Source: Zhihengliuella sp. ISTPL4 (GTDB lineage: Bacteria; Actinomycetota; Actinomycetes; Actinomycetales; Microbacteriaceae). From it: DNA of 64,000 bases. Shown one piece after another: positions 17,243 to 26,164 of the stretch (position 1 is the first letter of the stretch; each line of letters opens with the position of its first letter). The DNA lies in NCBI RefSeq assembly GCF_002848265.1, contig NZ_CP025422.1:1704727-1768726 (forward strand). The letters are read 5' to 3'. Below the pieces are notes generated by a model that saw nothing but the letters and a program-made list of their open reading frames with translations, was not told where the DNA came from and made no database searches. The translations under genes were made by a program, and so were the position numbers.

Positions 17243-20200
17243 TCAGAACCATCCGGTCAGGAGGTCCCACAGCCAGTCGACGATGTCCTTGATGATCCCG
17301 CCGATACCGCCGGCGCGGTTGACGGTGACCGTGGCGGTGGCCTCGTCCCCGTCGGCCTGCGCCACCGCGACGGTGTACTTCCCGGGCTGGGCGTTCTTCG
17401 GCACCGTCACCGAGGTGCTGAACGTGCCGTCCTGACGGACCTGCACCGTGCCGACCTCGACGCCCTGGCCCTTCTTCGGGCGGAGCTCCACCGTCACGGT
17501 CTCGCCGGGCTGGTAGCCCTCGCCGGTGACCTGGAGCTTCTTCCCCGCGGCCACCTTCGAGGAGCCGAGCGCGATGGTCCCCGCGAACTCCTCTTCACCG
17601 GCGATGGTGAACGGCACCGGCACCGTCGTGCCCGTCGCCGGGACATCGACCGTGAGCTGCTGCTCACCGAGCACCCCGGACGGCACCGTGAAGGTGAGGG
17701 TCGCCCGGCCGCCCTCGTCCGTGGTGTCCACGATGGTCGGGTCGACCGTGCCGGCCGCGAGCTGCGTGTCACCGAGCGACAGCGTGACCGCCCCGGGAGC
17801 CGCCTCGCCACCGCTGAAGGCCAGCGAGGAGAGGGAGACCGTCACCTGGTCGCCGGCGCGGTAGCCGTCGGCGTCCGCGGGGCTGACCGTCACGCCGACC
17901 GCGCGCTGAGCGAGGTCAGGTGAGGCCGTCTTGTTCGCGTCGAACCAGTCGACCATGGACTGCAGGTCGATCTTGCCGGTGTCGCGCTTCCCGTCGATCC
18001 CCTTGAAGGTGGCGAAGTTGTCGCCACCTCCGGCGAGGAACGAGTTCGCCGCCACGGTGTACTCCGCGTCCGGATCGATCGCCGTGCCGTTCAGCGCGAT
18101 CGAGGTGATCCGTGCCCCCTGGGCCGCCGAGGGGTCGTACGTGTAGACCAACCCCTCGGAGACGCCCAGCTTGAGGAACGGCCGCGCCGAACCGGTCGGC
18201 TGCCACTGCTCCTCCAGCACGCTCTTGAGCTGCGCCCCGGTGAGGGTCATCGTCACGAGCGTGTTGGCGAACGGCTGGATCGTCGCCGCCTCGCGGTACG
18301 TCACATTGCCGTCGGGATCCTTCTCGCCCGTGGACGCGTAGGTCAGGTTGGCACGGATGCCGCCCGGGTTCATGAGAGCGATGTCCGCTCCGGTGGACCA
18401 CTTCTGCACGTCGGCGACGAAGTTGCCGATGGTGGACTCGCCGCCGCGGTTCTCCGAGCCGTTGGTCTGCCGCGCGCGGTTGAAGTCGGCGGTGATGTCG
18501 CCGACCTTGACGGCACCGAGCACGTCGGCGTCGGCCTTCGCCTTGTCGACGATGGCCTGCACCTCCGGCACGGCCGGGTACAGCGGCTTGCCCGCGGCGG
18601 TGAGCGGCTTGATCTCGTTGGTGATCGAGAGCAACTCCTTCGTCTCCGGGTCGACCTGGATGTTCATGAGACCGAGGTTCTCGCCGTACTGACCCGCCGA
18701 GACGACCGGTCGGCCGTCGATGACGTGGTTGTACGCGAGGTGGGTGTGCGCCGAGACGATCGCGTCCACATCCTCATCGACCCCGTAGACGATCTCGCCG
18801 AGCGGCGAGTCCTCGGTGATGGCGGACAGCGCGGTGCTCTCCGCTCCCTCGTGCACGAGCAGGATGACGACGTCGGCTTCGCCGTTGGCGGCGTCACCGT
18901 CGCGCAGGTCGTCGGCCACGGCGTTCACCGAGTCGACGATGCTGCGCACCTCGAGATCCTTGATGCCCTCGGGAGAGACGAGCGAGTCGAGGTCCTCGGT
19001 GACGGCGCCGACGAAACCGACGCGGACGCCGTCGAGCTCCTTGACCCAGGCCGGGGCGAGCGCGGGCTCACCGGTCTCGGTGAGGAAGACGTTCGAGGAG
19101 ATGTACTCCCAGTCCGCGCGCTCCTGCACCCGGTCGCGCAGGTCTTCCCAGCCCTGATCGAACTCGTGGTTGCCCGCAGCGCTCACGTCGAGGCCGGCGG
19201 CGTTGAGCGCGTCGATCGTCGGGTTGTCATCGTTGATGAAGGAGGTGAACGTCGACGCACCGATGAGGTCGCCGGCTCCGGCGAAGATCGTGTTCGGGTT
19301 CGCCGCGCGGAACTGCTGCACCGCGCCCGCCAGCACGGCGGCGCCGGCCGCGGCCCCGTCGGCCTCGATACGGCCGTGGAAGTCGTTCACCGTCACGACG
19401 TCGATGCTCACCGGCGGGATCTCCGAGGAGACGCCGACGAGGATCGGGTCGTGGTCGCTGGACCGGTACGGGGTGCCCTCTTCGGTGGCGCCGAACGCGT
19501 AGCCGCGGTCGCTCCATTCCGGCGAGTTGATGCCCCACACGCCAGCGCCCGTGATCGAGGAGACGAGCGAGGGCGAGGCGATCACGTGGTCGAGCGAGCC
19601 GAGCTCCCCGTCGAACGTGTACGTGTACTGCCCTGCGGCCTTGTCGGCGGCCACGTCGCTCCACCCCTGCGAGGTGAACACGTCGATCGGGTCCTCCTGC
19701 CCGTAGGCGTTGAAGTCGCCGATCAGCAGCATGTCGCTGCTGCCGCTGCTCTCGGCCAGCTCGTCCGTGAAGGCGAGGATGGCCTGCGCCTGCTTCACCC
19801 GGTCGGCGTTGAAGAACCCCTGGCCGTCGGCGGGCTCCGCGCCGGCACCCTGCGGCGGGGACTTCGACTTCAGGTGGTTGGCGACGACGGTGACGACGCG
19901 GCCGTCGATGTCGAACGCCTGCGCGATCGGCTCGCGGGCGTTGCCCCACACGGACTCGTCGGTGACGGTGGCACTGTCGCCGACCGCGCTCACGGCGTCC
20001 TTCTTGTAGATGATCGCGTTGGTGATGTAGTCCGTCGTCGCCGGGTCCTGCAGGGCCTCGGGCGTGCGCACGTAGTCCCACACGTCGGAGCCCGCGTCGG
20101 CGTTGAGGCCGGCGACGAGGTCCTTCAGGGCGGTGTCGACGGGCTTGCCGAGCTTGACCGAGTTCTCGATCTCCATCAGCGCCACGATCTCGGCGTCGAG

Positions 20201-21883
20201 GCCGTTGATGGCCGAGACGATCTTGGACTTCTGGATCGCGAACTGGGCCGCGTTCGCTGCGCCCCGGGCGTCGGGGTTCTCGCTCTTCAGCGTGGTGAAG
20301 TAGTTGTAGACGTTGAACGACGCCACCTGCGCGTCACCGCCGACCTCCGGAGCCTTCTCGGGACGCGGGTTCGTCGCCTCGAAGGTGACCTTGCGCTCCG
20401 CCGGGGAGGCGTCGTCGATCGGGACGACGGGCTGCAGGCGCCAGTCGTCGAAGCCCCACTGGAGCACGTAGCCGTTGGACCCGAAGTCGACGGTGTCGCC
20501 GTTGCGGACGACCGTGTCCTCCGTGAAGTACGGCTGCTGACCGGGGTGGCCGTTGTTCGTCACCTGGATCGACCAGGCGTCGTCGAGCAGGATGCGGTTG
20601 GCGCGGTTCGCGGCCGCGATGGCCGCGGCGTCGGCGCCGGGCCGCGTGGTCTCGGTGCTCTTGACGTTGAGGTCGTCGCCGGCGTTCAGCCACAGCGCGC
20701 CGTAGTTGTACAGCTGGTGGCTGGAGGCGAGCCGGTACGTGCCGGTGGGGGCGACGTACATGTTCTCGTACTGCTCGCGGTCGGCACCGCGGGCGGTGTC
20801 CGGGAGCGGGGTGAGGGCGGGGACGCCTGCGCCGGGGGTGACGACCGAGACATCGGCCACCGCGGCCGGAGCGATCTGGGTCTGGCCGTAGTACTCGCTC
20901 ACGGTGCCGGTCACCGAGACGAGGTCGCCGATCTCGAGCGTGGGAGCCAGCGCGTTCAGGAACACGAACACGCCGTCCGAAGCGCCCGGAGTCGCGTCGG
21001 TCTCGCCGCCCGAGCCCTGCGTCTGGATCACGATGCCCTTGTAGCCACCGGTGCGGTGGTCGGCGGTGACGACGCCCTCGACACGGACGCGCTGTCCGGA
21101 GAGCGGCGAGACGTCGCCGGTGCCCTGGACCTCGGCGATGGTGACGGCCTTCGGCTCCGTCCCCGGCTCCTCGCCCGGATCGGTTCCGGGGTCCGTGCCG
21201 CCGGAGTTCTGCGGGGTGATGGTCGCCGACAGGGCGAAGTCCGCCTTGTTGTCGTCCGCGTCGGCGCCCGCGGTGCGGTTCAGCGACCGGACGTCGGTGT
21301 TGCTCGTGGGCGCGGTGGCCGCCGCCGTCTCGAAGGTGTTCGAGGTGCCATAGCCGAGGAGGTCGACCACACCGTCGACGCCGACCGTCGAGCCGGGGGT
21401 CAGAGTGACCGCCGCGGTGCCCTCGACGAGGGCCAGGGTGCCGTTGGTACCGCTCGGGCTCAGCGTCGTGGTGGCGTCGGGTGTCGGGAGCGCGGCACCG
21501 TTGGTGCCGTTGCTGTTCGCCTGCACGAGGAAGTAGCCGCCCGCGGGGATCGTCCCCTTCAGCGGTGCGACGCCGTTGAAGGCGCCGGTGCCCGCCGCGG
21601 AGCGGTACTGCAGCGACAGGCCGTCGAGGGTGACGGGCGCCGTCGTCGGGTTGTACAGCTCCACGAACTTGTTCGCGAACGCCGCACCGGCGCTGCCTCC
21701 GGACAGATAGGCCTCGTTGATCACCACCCCGGTGCCCTCGGTGTTCGCCGACGCGGGCGCGGCCACCAGCGAGCCGAGGCTCAGGGCGGCGACGCACGTC
21801 GCGGCGAGAGCGCCCACGCGCCCTCGGATTGTGCGGTGCGAGACGGGGGTCAGGGTCTCCCCGTGCTCAGGAGCGGACATCAT
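17243..21883 (-). CDS. Secreted ExeM/NucH-type endonuclease fused to 5'-nucleotidase
   Basis: A 1546-residue secreted multidomain protein. In order: a signal peptide ending near APASA (about residue 47); a lamin-tail domain (VVINEAYLSGG, about 52-190); an OB-fold domain (VRVEGVVTADHRTGGYKGIVIQ, about 260-340); an endonuclease/exonuclease/phosphatase domain (about 505-805) with ALMEIENSV, LLIGDFNAYGQEDP and the closing SDHDPILVG; a 5'-nucleotidase metallophosphatase (about 815-1120) with VNDFHGR, GAGDLIGAS, AAGNHEFDQGW and AHTHLAYNH; a 5'-nucleotidase substrate-binding domain (NFVADVQKWSTGADIALMNPGG); and Ig-like domains with a Trp-rich tail. It could degrade extracellular DNA and dephosphorylate the nucleotides, a nutrient-scavenging chain in one polypeptide. 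No sorting motif is seen at the C-terminus. The 241-base upstream gap (21884-22124) holds its promoter region; nothing specific was recognised. Confidence 0.9.
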   Translation of the reverse strand: MMSAPEHGETLTPVSHRTIRGRVGALAATCVAALSLGSLVAAPASANTEGTGVVINEAYLSGGSAGAAFANKFVELYNPTTAPVTLDGLSLQYRSAAGTGAFNGVAPLKGTIPAGGYFLVQANSNGTNGAALPTPDATTTLSPSGTNGTLALVEGTAAVTLTPGSTVGVDGVVDLLGYGTSNTFETAAATAPTSNTDVRSLNRTAGADADDNKADFALSATITPQNSGGTDPGTDPGEEPGTEPKAVTIAEVQGTGDVSPLSGQRVRVEGVVTADHRTGGYKGIVIQTQGSGGETDATPGASDGVFVFLNALAPTLEIGDLVSVTGTVSEYYGQTQIAPAAVADVSVVTPGAGVPALTPLPDTARGADREQYENMYVAPTGTYRLASSHQLYNYGALWLNAGDDLNVKSTETTRPGADAAAIAAANRANRILLDDAWSIQVTNNGHPGQQPYFTEDTVVRNGDTVDFGSNGYVLQWGFDDWRLQPVVPIDDASPAERKVTFEATNPRPEKAPEVGGDAQVASFNVYNYFTTLKSENPDARGAANAAQFAIQKSKIVSAINGLDAEIVALMEIENSVKLGKPVDTALKDLVAGLNADAGSDVWDYVRTPEALQDPATTDYITNAIIYKKDAVSAVGDSATVTDESVWGNAREPIAQAFDIDGRVVTVVANHLKSKSPPQGAGAEPADGQGFFNADRVKQAQAILAFTDELAESSGSSDMLLIGDFNAYGQEDPIDVFTSQGWSDVAADKAAGQYTYTFDGELGSLDHVIASPSLVSSITGAGVWGINSPEWSDRGYAFGATEEGTPYRSSDHDPILVGVSSEIPPVSIDVVTVNDFHGRIEADGAAAGAAVLAGAVQQFRAANPNTIFAGAGDLIGASTFTSFINDDNPTIDALNAAGLDVSAAGNHEFDQGWEDLRDRVQERADWEYISSNVFLTETGEPALAPAWVKELDGVRVGFVGAVTEDLDSLVSPEGIKDLEVRSIVDSVNAVADDLRDGDAANGEADVVILLVHEGAESTALSAITEDSPLGEIVYGVDEDVDAIVSAHTHLAYNHVIDGRPVVSAGQYGENLGLMNIQVDPETKELLSITNEIKPLTAAGKPLYPAVPEVQAIVDKAKADADVLGAVKVGDITADFNRARQTNGSENRGGESTIGNFVADVQKWSTGADIALMNPGGIRANLTYASTGEKDPDGNVTYREAATIQPFANTLVTMTLTGAQLKSVLEEQWQPTGSARPFLKLGVSEGLVYTYDPSAAQGARITSIALNGTAIDPDAEYTVAANSFLAGGGDNFATFKGIDGKRDTGKIDLQSMVDWFDANKTASPDLAQRAVGVTVSPADADGYRAGDQVTVSLSSLAFSGGEAAPGAVTLSLGDTQLAAGTVDPTIVDTTDEGGRATLTFTVPSGVLGEQQLTVDVPATGTTVPVPFTIAGEEEFAGTIALGSSKVAAGKKLQVTGEGYQPGETVTVELRPKKGQGVEVGTVQVRQDGTFSTSVTVPKNAQPGKYTVAVAQADGDEATATVTVNRAGGIGGIIKDIVDWLWDLLTGWF

Positions 21884-22124
21884 CGGTGCTGTCTCCTCGA
21901 TCGTGTTCCGGCGCTGCTCAGGACGCTGTCATCGCGCGCATCGGGAACTCCCAGCGTGCGCACATGGAGCGAGCATACGGAGCGGTTCGGACATCCTCAA
22001 CGGAGTTTTCCCATTGGTCACCCAGCGCTCACCGATCGGCCGCGACACCCCCTGACGAAGGTTCACACGGCGAGACTCCGGCGCGCAGAAGCGCAGGGTC
22101 GGGCGCACGGATGCGCAGGGCGGC

Positions 22125-22925
22125 TCAGACCGCGGCCGCCGCCTCGGCGTCCTCGAACTCCTCCAGCTCGCGCTCCCAGGCATCCTTGGCCAGTCGGTAC
22201 CAGAGGTAGAACGCGAAGCCCGCGAAGATGACCCACTCGGCCGCATAGAAGACGTTGAGCCAGTTGACCGGCGACTGCTCGTCCGGGGCCGGGGAGGCGA
22301 TGTCCACGAGGCCGGCGGACGCGGTCGTCGAGGCGAGGTACGGGCGGTAGACGTCGAGCTGCTCGATGTCGTGCCAGCGGCTCAGCAGGGCGGCAGGGGA
22401 CATCCGGTCCAGCTGCTCCGGGTCGGTGCGCGGCGGCACCGAGGGCCCCTCATCCGAGATGATGCGTCCCGCGACCCCGACCACGGTGCCGTCCGCCTCG
22501 GCTTCCAGGCGCTCCACGGCGGCATCGGCGGCCGCGCGATCCGGAGCCCAGCCGATCGCCACCGCCAGCGAGACGCGCTCGTCGACCCGGAGCTGGCCGG
22601 TGACCCAGTACCCCTCCACACCATCGTTGAACCGGCTCCCGACGACGAGGAAGTCGCCGGGGACCCACACGCCCTCCGTCTCCACACGCTGCCCGACGAG
22701 CGGCTCGGGAAGGTACTCCCCCGGCTGCACGACGTCATCCAGCGGCCGGATCTGCTCGGTCGCCCCCGGGGGCGGCGGATCGGTCTCGATCGCCCGCTCC
22801 AGCTGCCACTGGCCGAGCCAGGCGAACACCCCGGCGACGACGAGGCACAGCAGCAGCATCGCGATCCAGCGTCCCCGCAGCATGACCTCACGGAGGGTCG
22901 GTGGGAAGGGAGGGGGGGCGGTCAC
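22125..22925 (-). CDS. SURF1 family protein
   Basis: A 266-residue protein with an N-terminal helix (about 20-38, WIAMLLLCLVVAGVFAWLGQWQLER), an extracytoplasmic domain (VETEGVWVPGDFLVVGSRFNDGVEGYWV), and a C-terminal helix (NVFYAAEWVIFAGFAFYLWYRL). This is the SURF1 topology associated with cytochrome c oxidase assembly. The start is a GTG at 22925, 15 bases after the GuaB3 stop; an internal ATG at 22883 is a possible alternative, and neither has a strong Shine-Dalgarno. Probably co-transcribed with the GuaB3 gene, though no functional link is evident. Confidence 0.85.
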   Translation of the reverse strand: MTAPPPFPPTLREVMLRGRWIAMLLLCLVVAGVFAWLGQWQLERAIETDPPPPGATEQIRPLDDVVQPGEYLPEPLVGQRVETEGVWVPGDFLVVGSRFNDGVEGYWVTGQLRVDERVSLAVAIGWAPDRAAADAAVERLEAEADGTVVGVAGRIISDEGPSVPPRTDPEQLDRMSPAALLSRWHDIEQLDVYRPYLASTTASAGLVDIASPAPDEQSPVNWLNVFYAAEWVIFAGFAFYLWYRLAKDAWERELEEFEDAEAAAAV

Positions 22926-22940
22926 GGTGATGCGGAGAAC

Positions 22941-24056
22941 TCAGGCCTCGTACGGGGCCAGCACGACCTCCACCCGCTGGAACTCCTTGAGGTCGGAGTA
23001 CCCGGTGGTGGCCATCGACTTGCGCAGCGCGCCGATGAGGTTCGCGGTGCCATCGGCGACCGGCGCGGGACCGTAGAGGATCTCCTCCAGCGTGCCGATG
23101 CCGCCCACCTCGACGCGTCGTCCGCGCGGGAGCTTCGGGTGGTGCGCCTCGGGACCCCAGTGGAATCCCTGGCCGGGGGCGTCCGTCGCGCGGGCCAGGG
23201 CGACCCCGAGCATGACCGCGTCGGCACCCATGGCGAGCGCCTTCACGATGTCGCCGGAGGTACCGACGCCGCCGTCGGCGATCACGTGCACGTAGCGCCC
23301 GCCGGACTCGTCGAGGTAGTCGCGACGCGCGGCCGCCACATCGGACACCGCGGTCGCCATGGGCGCGTGGATGCCGAGGGTGGCACGGGTGGTGGACGCC
23401 GCGCCGCCGCCGAAGCCCACGAGCACGCCGGCGGCACCGGTGCGCATGAGGTGCAGGGCCGCCGTGTAGGTCGCGGCTCCGCCCACGATGACGGGCACAT
23501 CGAGGTCGTAGATGAACTTCTTGAGGTTCAGCGGCTCCGCGACGCTCGACACGTGCTCGGCGGAGACGGTCGTGCCGCGGATGACGAACAGGTCGACTCC
23601 GGCCGCGGCGACCGTGTCGTAGAACTCCTGCGTGCGCTGCGGGGTGAGAGAGCCGGCGACGGTGACGCCCGCCTCCCGGATCTCGGCGAGGCGGCGGGTG
23701 ATGAGTTCGGGCTTGATGGGCTCCGAGTAGAGCTCCTGCATGCGCACGGTCGCGCGGTCCTCCGCGAGGCCCGCGATCTCGGCGAGGAGCGGCTCCGGGT
23801 CCTCGTAGCGGGTCCAGAGCCCCTCGAGGTCGAGCACCCCCAGACCGCCGAGCTGGCCGAGCATGATCGCGGTGCGCGGGCTGACGACCGAGTCCATCGG
23901 CGCACCGAGCACCGGGATCTCGAACCCGAAGGCGTCGATCGTCCACGCGGTGGACACGTCCTCCGGGTTGCGCGTGCGCCGCGAGGGCACCACCGCGATG
24001 TCGTCGAACGTGTACGCGCGACGTGCGCGCTTTCCTCGGCCGAGCTCGATCTCCAT
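22941..24056 (-). CDS. guaB3: GuaB3 family IMP dehydrogenase-related protein
   Basis: A 371-residue TIM-barrel protein of the IMP dehydrogenase/GMP reductase superfamily without CBS domains. The start MEIELGRGKRARRAYTFDD and the motif PVLGAPMDSVVSP are characteristic of GuaB3. The usual IMPDH catalytic loop with its Cys nucleophile is not seen: the corresponding segment reads GVGGIGT-poor GFGGGAASTTRATLG, so classical IMPDH activity is doubtful. True guaB is at 33700-35202. Start ATG at 24056 (a GTG six bases upstream is possible). Role in purine metabolism unproven in the family. Confidence 0.88.
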   Translation of the reverse strand: MEIELGRGKRARRAYTFDDIAVVPSRRTRNPEDVSTAWTIDAFGFEIPVLGAPMDSVVSPRTAIMLGQLGGLGVLDLEGLWTRYEDPEPLLAEIAGLAEDRATVRMQELYSEPIKPELITRRLAEIREAGVTVAGSLTPQRTQEFYDTVAAAGVDLFVIRGTTVSAEHVSSVAEPLNLKKFIYDLDVPVIVGGAATYTAALHLMRTGAAGVLVGFGGGAASTTRATLGIHAPMATAVSDVAAARRDYLDESGGRYVHVIADGGVGTSGDIVKALAMGADAVMLGVALARATDAPGQGFHWGPEAHHPKLPRGRRVEVGGIGTLEEILYGPAPVADGTANLIGALRKSMATTGYSDLKEFQRVEVVLAPYEA

Positions 24057-24101
24057 GGTCACCCGTCCAGCCTACCCGGCGCCCGGCGGCCTCCGCGGCG
24101 G

Positions 24102-25790
24102 TCAGCGCGCACGCGCCACCCGCCGCTCGTCCCACACCGGTTCGTCGGACTCGTAGACCTCGCCGTCCGTGCCGAACACGAGAAACCGGTCGAAGGAGCG
24201 CGCGAACCACCGGTCGTGCGTGACCGCCACCACGGTGCCTTCGAAACGTCCGAGCGCCTCCTCCAGCGCCTCGGCCGACTCCAGGTCGAGGTTGTCGGTC
24301 GGCTCGTCGAGGAGGAGGAGGGTCGCGCCGGACAGTTCGAGGAGGAGCACCTGGAACCGCGCCTGCTGTCCCCCGGAGAGCGATTCGAACGGCTGCTGCG
24401 CCTGGCGGACGAGGCCGTACCTGTCCAGGGCCGAACTCGCCGCGTCGCGGGGCATCCCGTCTCGGAGGTCGTCCCCCCGGTGCAGGATCTCGAGCAGGGT
24501 GCGGCCGACGAACTCCGGATGTGCGTGGGTCTGTGCGAAGAGCCCCGGCACCACGCGGGCGCCCAGCGCCGCCCGACCGACGTGTTCGACGGGCGGGAGG
24601 TCCTCCGCGACCGCGGTCACGTACCCGAGGGAGGGATCCGGGTCGGTGCCGCCGCGGGCCAGCAGCCGCAGGAAGTGCGACTTGCCCGAGCCGTTGGAGC
24701 CGAGCACGCCGACGCGGTCGCCGTACCAGATCTCGGCGTCGAACGGACGCATGAGGCCGGTCAGCTCCAGCCGGTCCGCGATGACGGCCCGCTTGCCGGT
24801 CCTGGCGCCGCGGAGGCGCATGTCGAACTCCTGCGTCGGGGGCCGCTCCTCGGGCGGGCCCGCCTCCTCGAACTTCCGCAACCGCGTCTGCGCCGCCTGA
24901 TAGCGGGACGCGAAGCCGTCGTTGGCGGACGCCTTGACCTTGAGGTTCGCGACGAGGACGCGGAGCTTCTCGTGCTGCTCGTCCCACCGCCGGCGCAGCT
25001 CGTCGAGCCGGTCCATCCGGTCGGTGCGCGCCTGGTGGTAGGTGGCGAAGCTCCCGCCGTGCACCCAAGCGGTCGACCCCGCCGCGCCGGGCTCCAGCGT
25101 GATCAGCCGATCGGCGGCCCTGGCGAGGAGCTCGCGGTCGTGCGAGACCAGCAGCACGGTCTTGTCGGTGGCGCGCAGCCGCTCCTCGAGCCACCGCTTG
25201 GTCGGCACGTCGAGGTAGTTGTCCGGCTCGTCGAGCAGGAGCACCTCGTCCGGGCCGCGCAGCAGCGCCTCCAGGGCGAGCCGCTTCTGCTCGCCGCCGG
25301 AGAGGGAGGTGAGCTCGCGGTAGCGCGCCCGCTCGAAGGGCACGCCGAGCGCCGCCACGGTGCACTGGTCCCAGACCGTCTCGTGCTCGTAGCCGCCGGC
25401 GTCCGCGTACTCGGCGATGGCGGAGGCGTAGGCCATCTGGGTGTCCTGCTCGTCGCGGTCGATGAGCGCGTTCTCCGCCGCCTCCAGCGCTTCCGCGGCG
25501 GCACGGAGGCGCGTCGGAGCCACTCGCACGAGCAGTTCGTGCACGGTCTGGCCCGGCTCGCCGTGTCCGACGAACTGGTCCATGACGCCGAGGCCGCCGT
25601 CGATGGTCACCACCCCGTCGTCGGCCGGCTGCTCGCCGCGGATGATCCGCAGCAGCGTCGTCTTCCCGGCCCCGTTCGGTCCGATCAGAGCGCTCGTCGA
25701 GCCCGCCCCGACACGGAACGACACCTCGTCGAGAAGCGGTCTGCCATCGGGAAGCGTCAGCGAGATCCCGGATGCGTCGATGTACCCCAC
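24102..25790 (-). CDS. ABC-F family ATP-binding protein
   Basis: A 562-residue soluble protein with two ATP-binding cassettes and no membrane segments. Cassette 1: Walker A GPNGAGKTT, signature LSGGEQKRLA, Walker B VLLLDEPDNYLDV. An inter-domain linker of about 80 residues is rich in Arg/Lys/Glu (P-site tRNA interaction motif position). Cassette 2: GSNGSGKSH, LSGGQQARFQ, LLLLDEPTDNLDL. Such proteins act on the ribosome, in translation regulation or antibiotic target protection; which applies cannot be told from sequence. Start ATG at 25790 (MGYIDASG). Confidence 0.9.
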   Translation of the reverse strand: MGYIDASGISLTLPDGRPLLDEVSFRVGAGSTSALIGPNGAGKTTLLRIIRGEQPADDGVVTIDGGLGVMDQFVGHGEPGQTVHELLVRVAPTRLRAAAEALEAAENALIDRDEQDTQMAYASAIAEYADAGGYEHETVWDQCTVAALGVPFERARYRELTSLSGGEQKRLALEALLRGPDEVLLLDEPDNYLDVPTKRWLEERLRATDKTVLLVSHDRELLARAADRLITLEPGAAGSTAWVHGGSFATYHQARTDRMDRLDELRRRWDEQHEKLRVLVANLKVKASANDGFASRYQAAQTRLRKFEEAGPPEERPPTQEFDMRLRGARTGKRAVIADRLELTGLMRPFDAEIWYGDRVGVLGSNGSGKSHFLRLLARGGTDPDPSLGYVTAVAEDLPPVEHVGRAALGARVVPGLFAQTHAHPEFVGRTLLEILHRGDDLRDGMPRDAASSALDRYGLVRQAQQPFESLSGGQQARFQVLLLELSGATLLLLDEPTDNLDLESAEALEEALGRFEGTVVAVTHDRWFARSFDRFLVFGTDGEVYESDEPVWDERRVARAR

Positions 25791-25883
25791 AGGCGTGGCC
25801 GTCCTTCCGCCCGCGGACAGAGAGCCGACCAGGCTATCAGTCCGCGCGACTGCACAACGACCGGGACGAGCCTTCCGGGCCCG

Positions 25884-26132
25884 TCAAGCCGCGTCTTCCT
25901 GCGCTGCGGCCGCTCGACGCTCATCGTGAAGCGCGTTCGCCAGACTGGCACCGGTGAGCTGCGCACGGACAAGAGTCCGCGCCTGCTCCCGCGCGACGAG
26001 GACGACGCCGCCGCGGTCCTCCTCGATCATCAACAGAGGGACGCCCTCGCTCCAACGCTGCCGCGCGCGCAACTCGCCGGAAATGACCAGGTGCCCGTGG
26101 TTATCCAGCGAAGCAGTGAAGGCGGCGGTCAT
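25884..26132 (-). CDS. Orphan AbrB/MazE/SpoVT-like small protein
   Basis: An 82-residue protein. The N-terminal half (FTASLDNHGHLVISGELRARQRW) resembles the swapped-hairpin AbrB/VapB fold: a beta-strand with a central Gly, then a basic strand and a loop. A C-terminal helix ends ANALHDERRAAAAQEDAA, like antitoxin tails. No PIN-domain or MazF-like toxin lies adjacent. It starts 32 bases after the histidine kinase stop and may be the last gene of that operon. Antitoxin or transition-state regulator role is inference. Confidence 0.6.
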   Translation of the reverse strand: MTAAFTASLDNHGHLVISGELRARQRWSEGVPLLMIEEDRGGVVLVAREQARTLVRAQLTGASLANALHDERRAAAAQEDAA

Positions 26133-26164
26133 GACGCCCAACGTACCGCTCCCCCACCGATATG

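Noticed and set aside
21884..22124. PhoP-type boxes upstream of the nuclease/nucleotidase gene
   Set aside because: Only a single GTTCAC-like half site near 22060 is present; no direct repeat of the required spacing.
22941..24056. Calling this gene guaB
   Set aside because: No CBS domains and no clear catalytic Cys loop; the full IMP dehydrogenase is at 33700-35202.
25884..26132. A complete toxin-antitoxin module
   Set aside because: No toxin-like gene precedes or follows the AbrB-like gene; neighbours are a kinase and an ABC-F protein.
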